Assembly: GCA_905209865.1 (NCBI GenBank)
Contig: CAJLUP010000086.1
Coordinates: 1-7,600, forward strand
Length of the DNA stretch: 7,600 bases
Direction: 5' to 3'
Source of the DNA: an uncultured Lachnospiraceae bacterium
GTDB lineage: Bacteria > Bacillota > Clostridia > Lachnospirales > Lachnospiraceae
Both the position numbers and the translations under genes were made by a program. A model generated the notes under the pieces. That model saw only the letters and a program-made list of their open reading frames with translations, did not search any database and was not told the DNA's origin. Of the stretch, positions 6,102 to 7,600 are shown piece by piece (within the stretch, counting starts at the first letter, position 1; each line of letters starts with the position of its first letter).

Positions 6102-6140
6102 ACAGGCAGAGTGTGGATGGAACTGCACCCTGCCTGTTTT
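6102..6140 (+). terminator. Terminator-like hairpin after the small membrane-protein gene
   Basis: ACAGGCAG (6102-6109) pairs perfectly with CTGCCTGT (6130-6137). After one A/C mismatch, GTG (6111-6113) pairs with CAC (6126-6128), and the loop is about 10 nt. Only four T residues (6137-6140) follow before GCGG, so termination may be incomplete and some transcripts could read into the methyltransferase gene. Confidence 0.65.
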
Positions 6141-6168
6141 GCGGTTGAAAAGGTCATCTGCTTTGTGA

Positions 6169-6177
6169 TGATATATA
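6169..6177 (+). promoter_or_regulatory. Weak candidate promoter for the rRNA methyltransferase gene
   Basis: TGA followed by TATATA (6169-6177) forms an extended -10-like element. A TTGAAA at 6145-6150 lies upstream, but its 21-bp spacing is too long for a good -35 partner. The predicted start is near 6184, about 30 nt before the ATG at 6215. Support is limited because the stretch is simple AT sequence. Confidence 0.35.
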
Positions 6178-6214
6178 TAAGATTGACATAAAGATTATTA
6201 TGAAAGGAAAAGTT

Positions 6215-7594
6215 ATGAAAAAAGGGCAGATTTTTGAGGGTATAATTGAAAGAGTTGATTTTCCGAATAAAGGACTTGTAAAAGTTCAAGAAGAAGGAAA
6301 AGAGTTACGGTATGTGACTGTAAAAAACGCAATACCGGGACAAAAAGTAAGATTTATTATAAACAAATTTAAAAAGGGAAATGCAGAAGGAAGGCTGCTG
6401 GAAGTTTTGGAAACTTCTCCGCTTGAGACGAGGAAGCCTGTATGCAGTATTTTCCCGGCATGCGGAGGTTGCATGTATCAGACAGTGCCGTATGAAGAAC
6501 AGATGAAAATGAAAGAAGGGCAAATTCGAAGAGTTATGGATGAAGCTGTGGAGGGCGAGTATCTCTTTGAAGGCGTGAAAGCAAGCCCGAAGGAATTCGC
6601 ATATAGAAATAAGATGGAATTTTCTTTTGGAGATGAATATAAAGACGGCCCGTTAACGCTCGGTCTCCATAAAAAAGGAAGTACATATGATGTATTGACT
6701 GCATCTGACTGCAAACTTGTGCATGAAGATATGAATAAAATTTTAGTGTGCGTATTGGAGTATTTTAAGGAGCAAGGGATCAGTTATTATAAAAAAATGC
6801 AGCATGTCGGATATCTAAGACATTTATTGTTGAGACGGGGAGATACAACAGGAGAAATTCTTGTTAATCTTGTTACAACAACTCAGGAAGAATACGATTT
6901 ATCGGAACTGAAAGAACAGCTTTTACAGCTTCCGCTTGAAGGAAAGATTGTAGGAATCCTTCATATTTTAAATGATTCTTTATCGGATGTCGTAAAAAGT
7001 GATGAGACGCGGGTTTTATATGGCCAGGATTTCTTTTACGAAAAATTGCTTGGATTAGAATTTAAGATTACACCATTCTCCTTTTTTCAGCCAAATACAA
7101 AGGGCGCGGAAGTTCTTTATGAGACCGTACGCGAATACATAGGAGATATCCGTGATCTGACAGTGTTTGATCTGTTTAGCGGAACAGGTACGATCAGTCA
7201 GGTGCTTGCTCCTGTGGCGAAAAAAGTAATTGGGGTGGAAATTGTTGAAGAAGCAGTGGAAGCGGCAAAAGAAAATGCAGCAAGGAACGGACTTTCTAAT
7301 TGTAAATTTATTGCCGGTGATGTGTTTAAAGTGCTTGATGAAATAGAAGAAAAACCGGATGTGATCATACTGGATCCGCCGCGGGATGGAATCCATCCGA
7401 AAGCATTGCCGAAGATCTTGGATTATGGAGTAGACCGCATCGTATATATTTCCTGCAAAATGACAAGTTTGGCGCGGGATTTAGAGATGATACAGCAGAG
7501 AGGGTATACGGTTGAAAAAATGACGGCAGTAGATCAATTCTGCGAGACGGTGCATGTGGAGACTATTGTGTTGATACAAAAGAAAAACTCGTAG
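6215..7594 (+). CDS. rlmD: 23S rRNA (uracil-C5)-methyltransferase, RlmD/RlmCD type
   Basis: 459 residues from the start chosen here. It belongs to the TrmA/RlmD family, which transfers methyl from S-adenosylmethionine to C5 of specific uridines in 23S rRNA. The order is: N-terminal TRAM domain (about 1-65), then Fe-S cluster cysteines C77, C83, C86 (VC-x5-CGGC) and C166 (SDCKLV). A central RNA-binding region precedes the C-terminal Rossmann fold, which has FFQPN (290-294), SAM motif FDLFSGTGT (318-326) and LDPPRDG (386-392). The catalytic cysteine is C414 in YISCK and the general base E449 in HVETIV. The catalytic loop reads SCKMTSLARDL where many homologues have SCNPATLARDL. An in-frame ATG at 6200 lacks a ribosome binding site, whereas AAAGGA at 6203-6208 sits 6 nt before the ATG at 6215. 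Gram-positive members can be bifunctional (RlmCD, U747 and U1939 in E. coli numbering); sequence alone does not settle the target. The stop is just inside the right edge. Confidence 0.93.
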   Translation: MKKGQIFEGIIERVDFPNKGLVKVQEEGKELRYVTVKNAIPGQKVRFIINKFKKGNAEGRLLEVLETSPLETRKPVCSIFPACGGCMYQTVPYEEQMKMKEGQIRRVMDEAVEGEYLFEGVKASPKEFAYRNKMEFSFGDEYKDGPLTLGLHKKGSTYDVLTASDCKLVHEDMNKILVCVLEYFKEQGISYYKKMQHVGYLRHLLLRRGDTTGEILVNLVTTTQEEYDLSELKEQLLQLPLEGKIVGILHILNDSLSDVVKSDETRVLYGQDFFYEKLLGLEFKITPFSFFQPNTKGAEVLYETVREYIGDIRDLTVFDLFSGTGTISQVLAPVAKKVIGVEIVEEAVEAAKENAARNGLSNCKFIAGDVFKVLDEIEEKPDVIILDPPRDGIHPKALPKILDYGVDRIVYISCKMTSLARDLEMIQQRGYTVEKMTAVDQFCETVHVETIVLIQKKNS

Positions 7595-7600
7595 AAATCC

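Noticed and set aside
6183..6188. Perfect TTGACA -35 box just before the methyltransferase gene
   Set aside because: At 17-bp spacing the -10 position (6206-6211) falls on GGAAAA next to the ribosome binding site, so it cannot serve this gene as a promoter.
7055..7396. 113-codon minus-strand open frame inside the methyltransferase gene
   Set aside because: It lies opposite the conserved SAM-binding and catalytic region and has Phe/His/Lys-rich composition typical of antisense shadows.

Overview
The window reads as chromosome of an AT-rich, Gram-positive, low-GC Bacillota, most likely a gut-type Lachnospiraceae (Clostridia). The grounds are strong AGGAGG-type ribosome binding sites, a YqeG/EF-P neighbourhood, a DUF5688 protein (a family I associate mainly with Lachnospiraceae) and a VaFE/T-Q ester-bond type surface adhesin. 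All genes lie on the + strand. No RNA gene, insertion sequence, CRISPR array or phage gene was seen.

Layout. (1) Positions 1-1261 are a housekeeping block: the last codons of an unidentified gene, a YqeG-family HAD phosphatase whose start codon overlaps that gene's stop, and efp (elongation factor P), closed by a clear intrinsic terminator at 1230-1261. (2) Positions 1277-5614 are a two-gene surface/accessory unit. A near-consensus sigma-A promoter (TTGCAT-17-TATAAT) precedes a cytoplasmic DUF5688 protein. That gene overlaps by 4 bp (ATGA) a 1088-residue secreted adhesin. The adhesin has a signal peptide, a thioester-like N-terminal domain, six Cna-B/SpaA-type domains, a C-terminal T-Q ester-bond (VaFE) domain and a non-canonical VKTGD cell-wall sorting signal. 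No sortase is present in the window. (3) Positions 5615-5831 are intergenic and contain a perfect AT-rich palindrome followed by three degenerate direct repeats spaced 38-39 bp apart, then an extended -10 promoter. (4) Positions 5832-6140 hold a 79-residue single-pass membrane protein with a highly acidic, phenylalanine-spaced tail, closed by a terminator-like hairpin. (5) Positions 6215-7594 hold an RlmD/RlmCD-type 23S rRNA uridine-C5 methyltransferase.

How it fits together. efp and rlmD are translation genes and yqeG is a widespread phosphatase. The DUF5688-adhesin pair sits between them under its own promoter and so looks like an accessory surface cassette in a core locus. The most interesting content is the adhesin, which by motif reading could carry three chemically different internal covalent cross-links (Cys-Gln thioester, Lys-Asn/Asp isopeptide, Thr-Gln ester). 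Next are its translational coupling to a protein of unknown function and the uncharacterised repeat array downstream. The published starts of two genes are worth checking: ribosome binding sites favour 1413 over 1329 for the DUF5688 gene and 6215 over 6200 for the methyltransferase.
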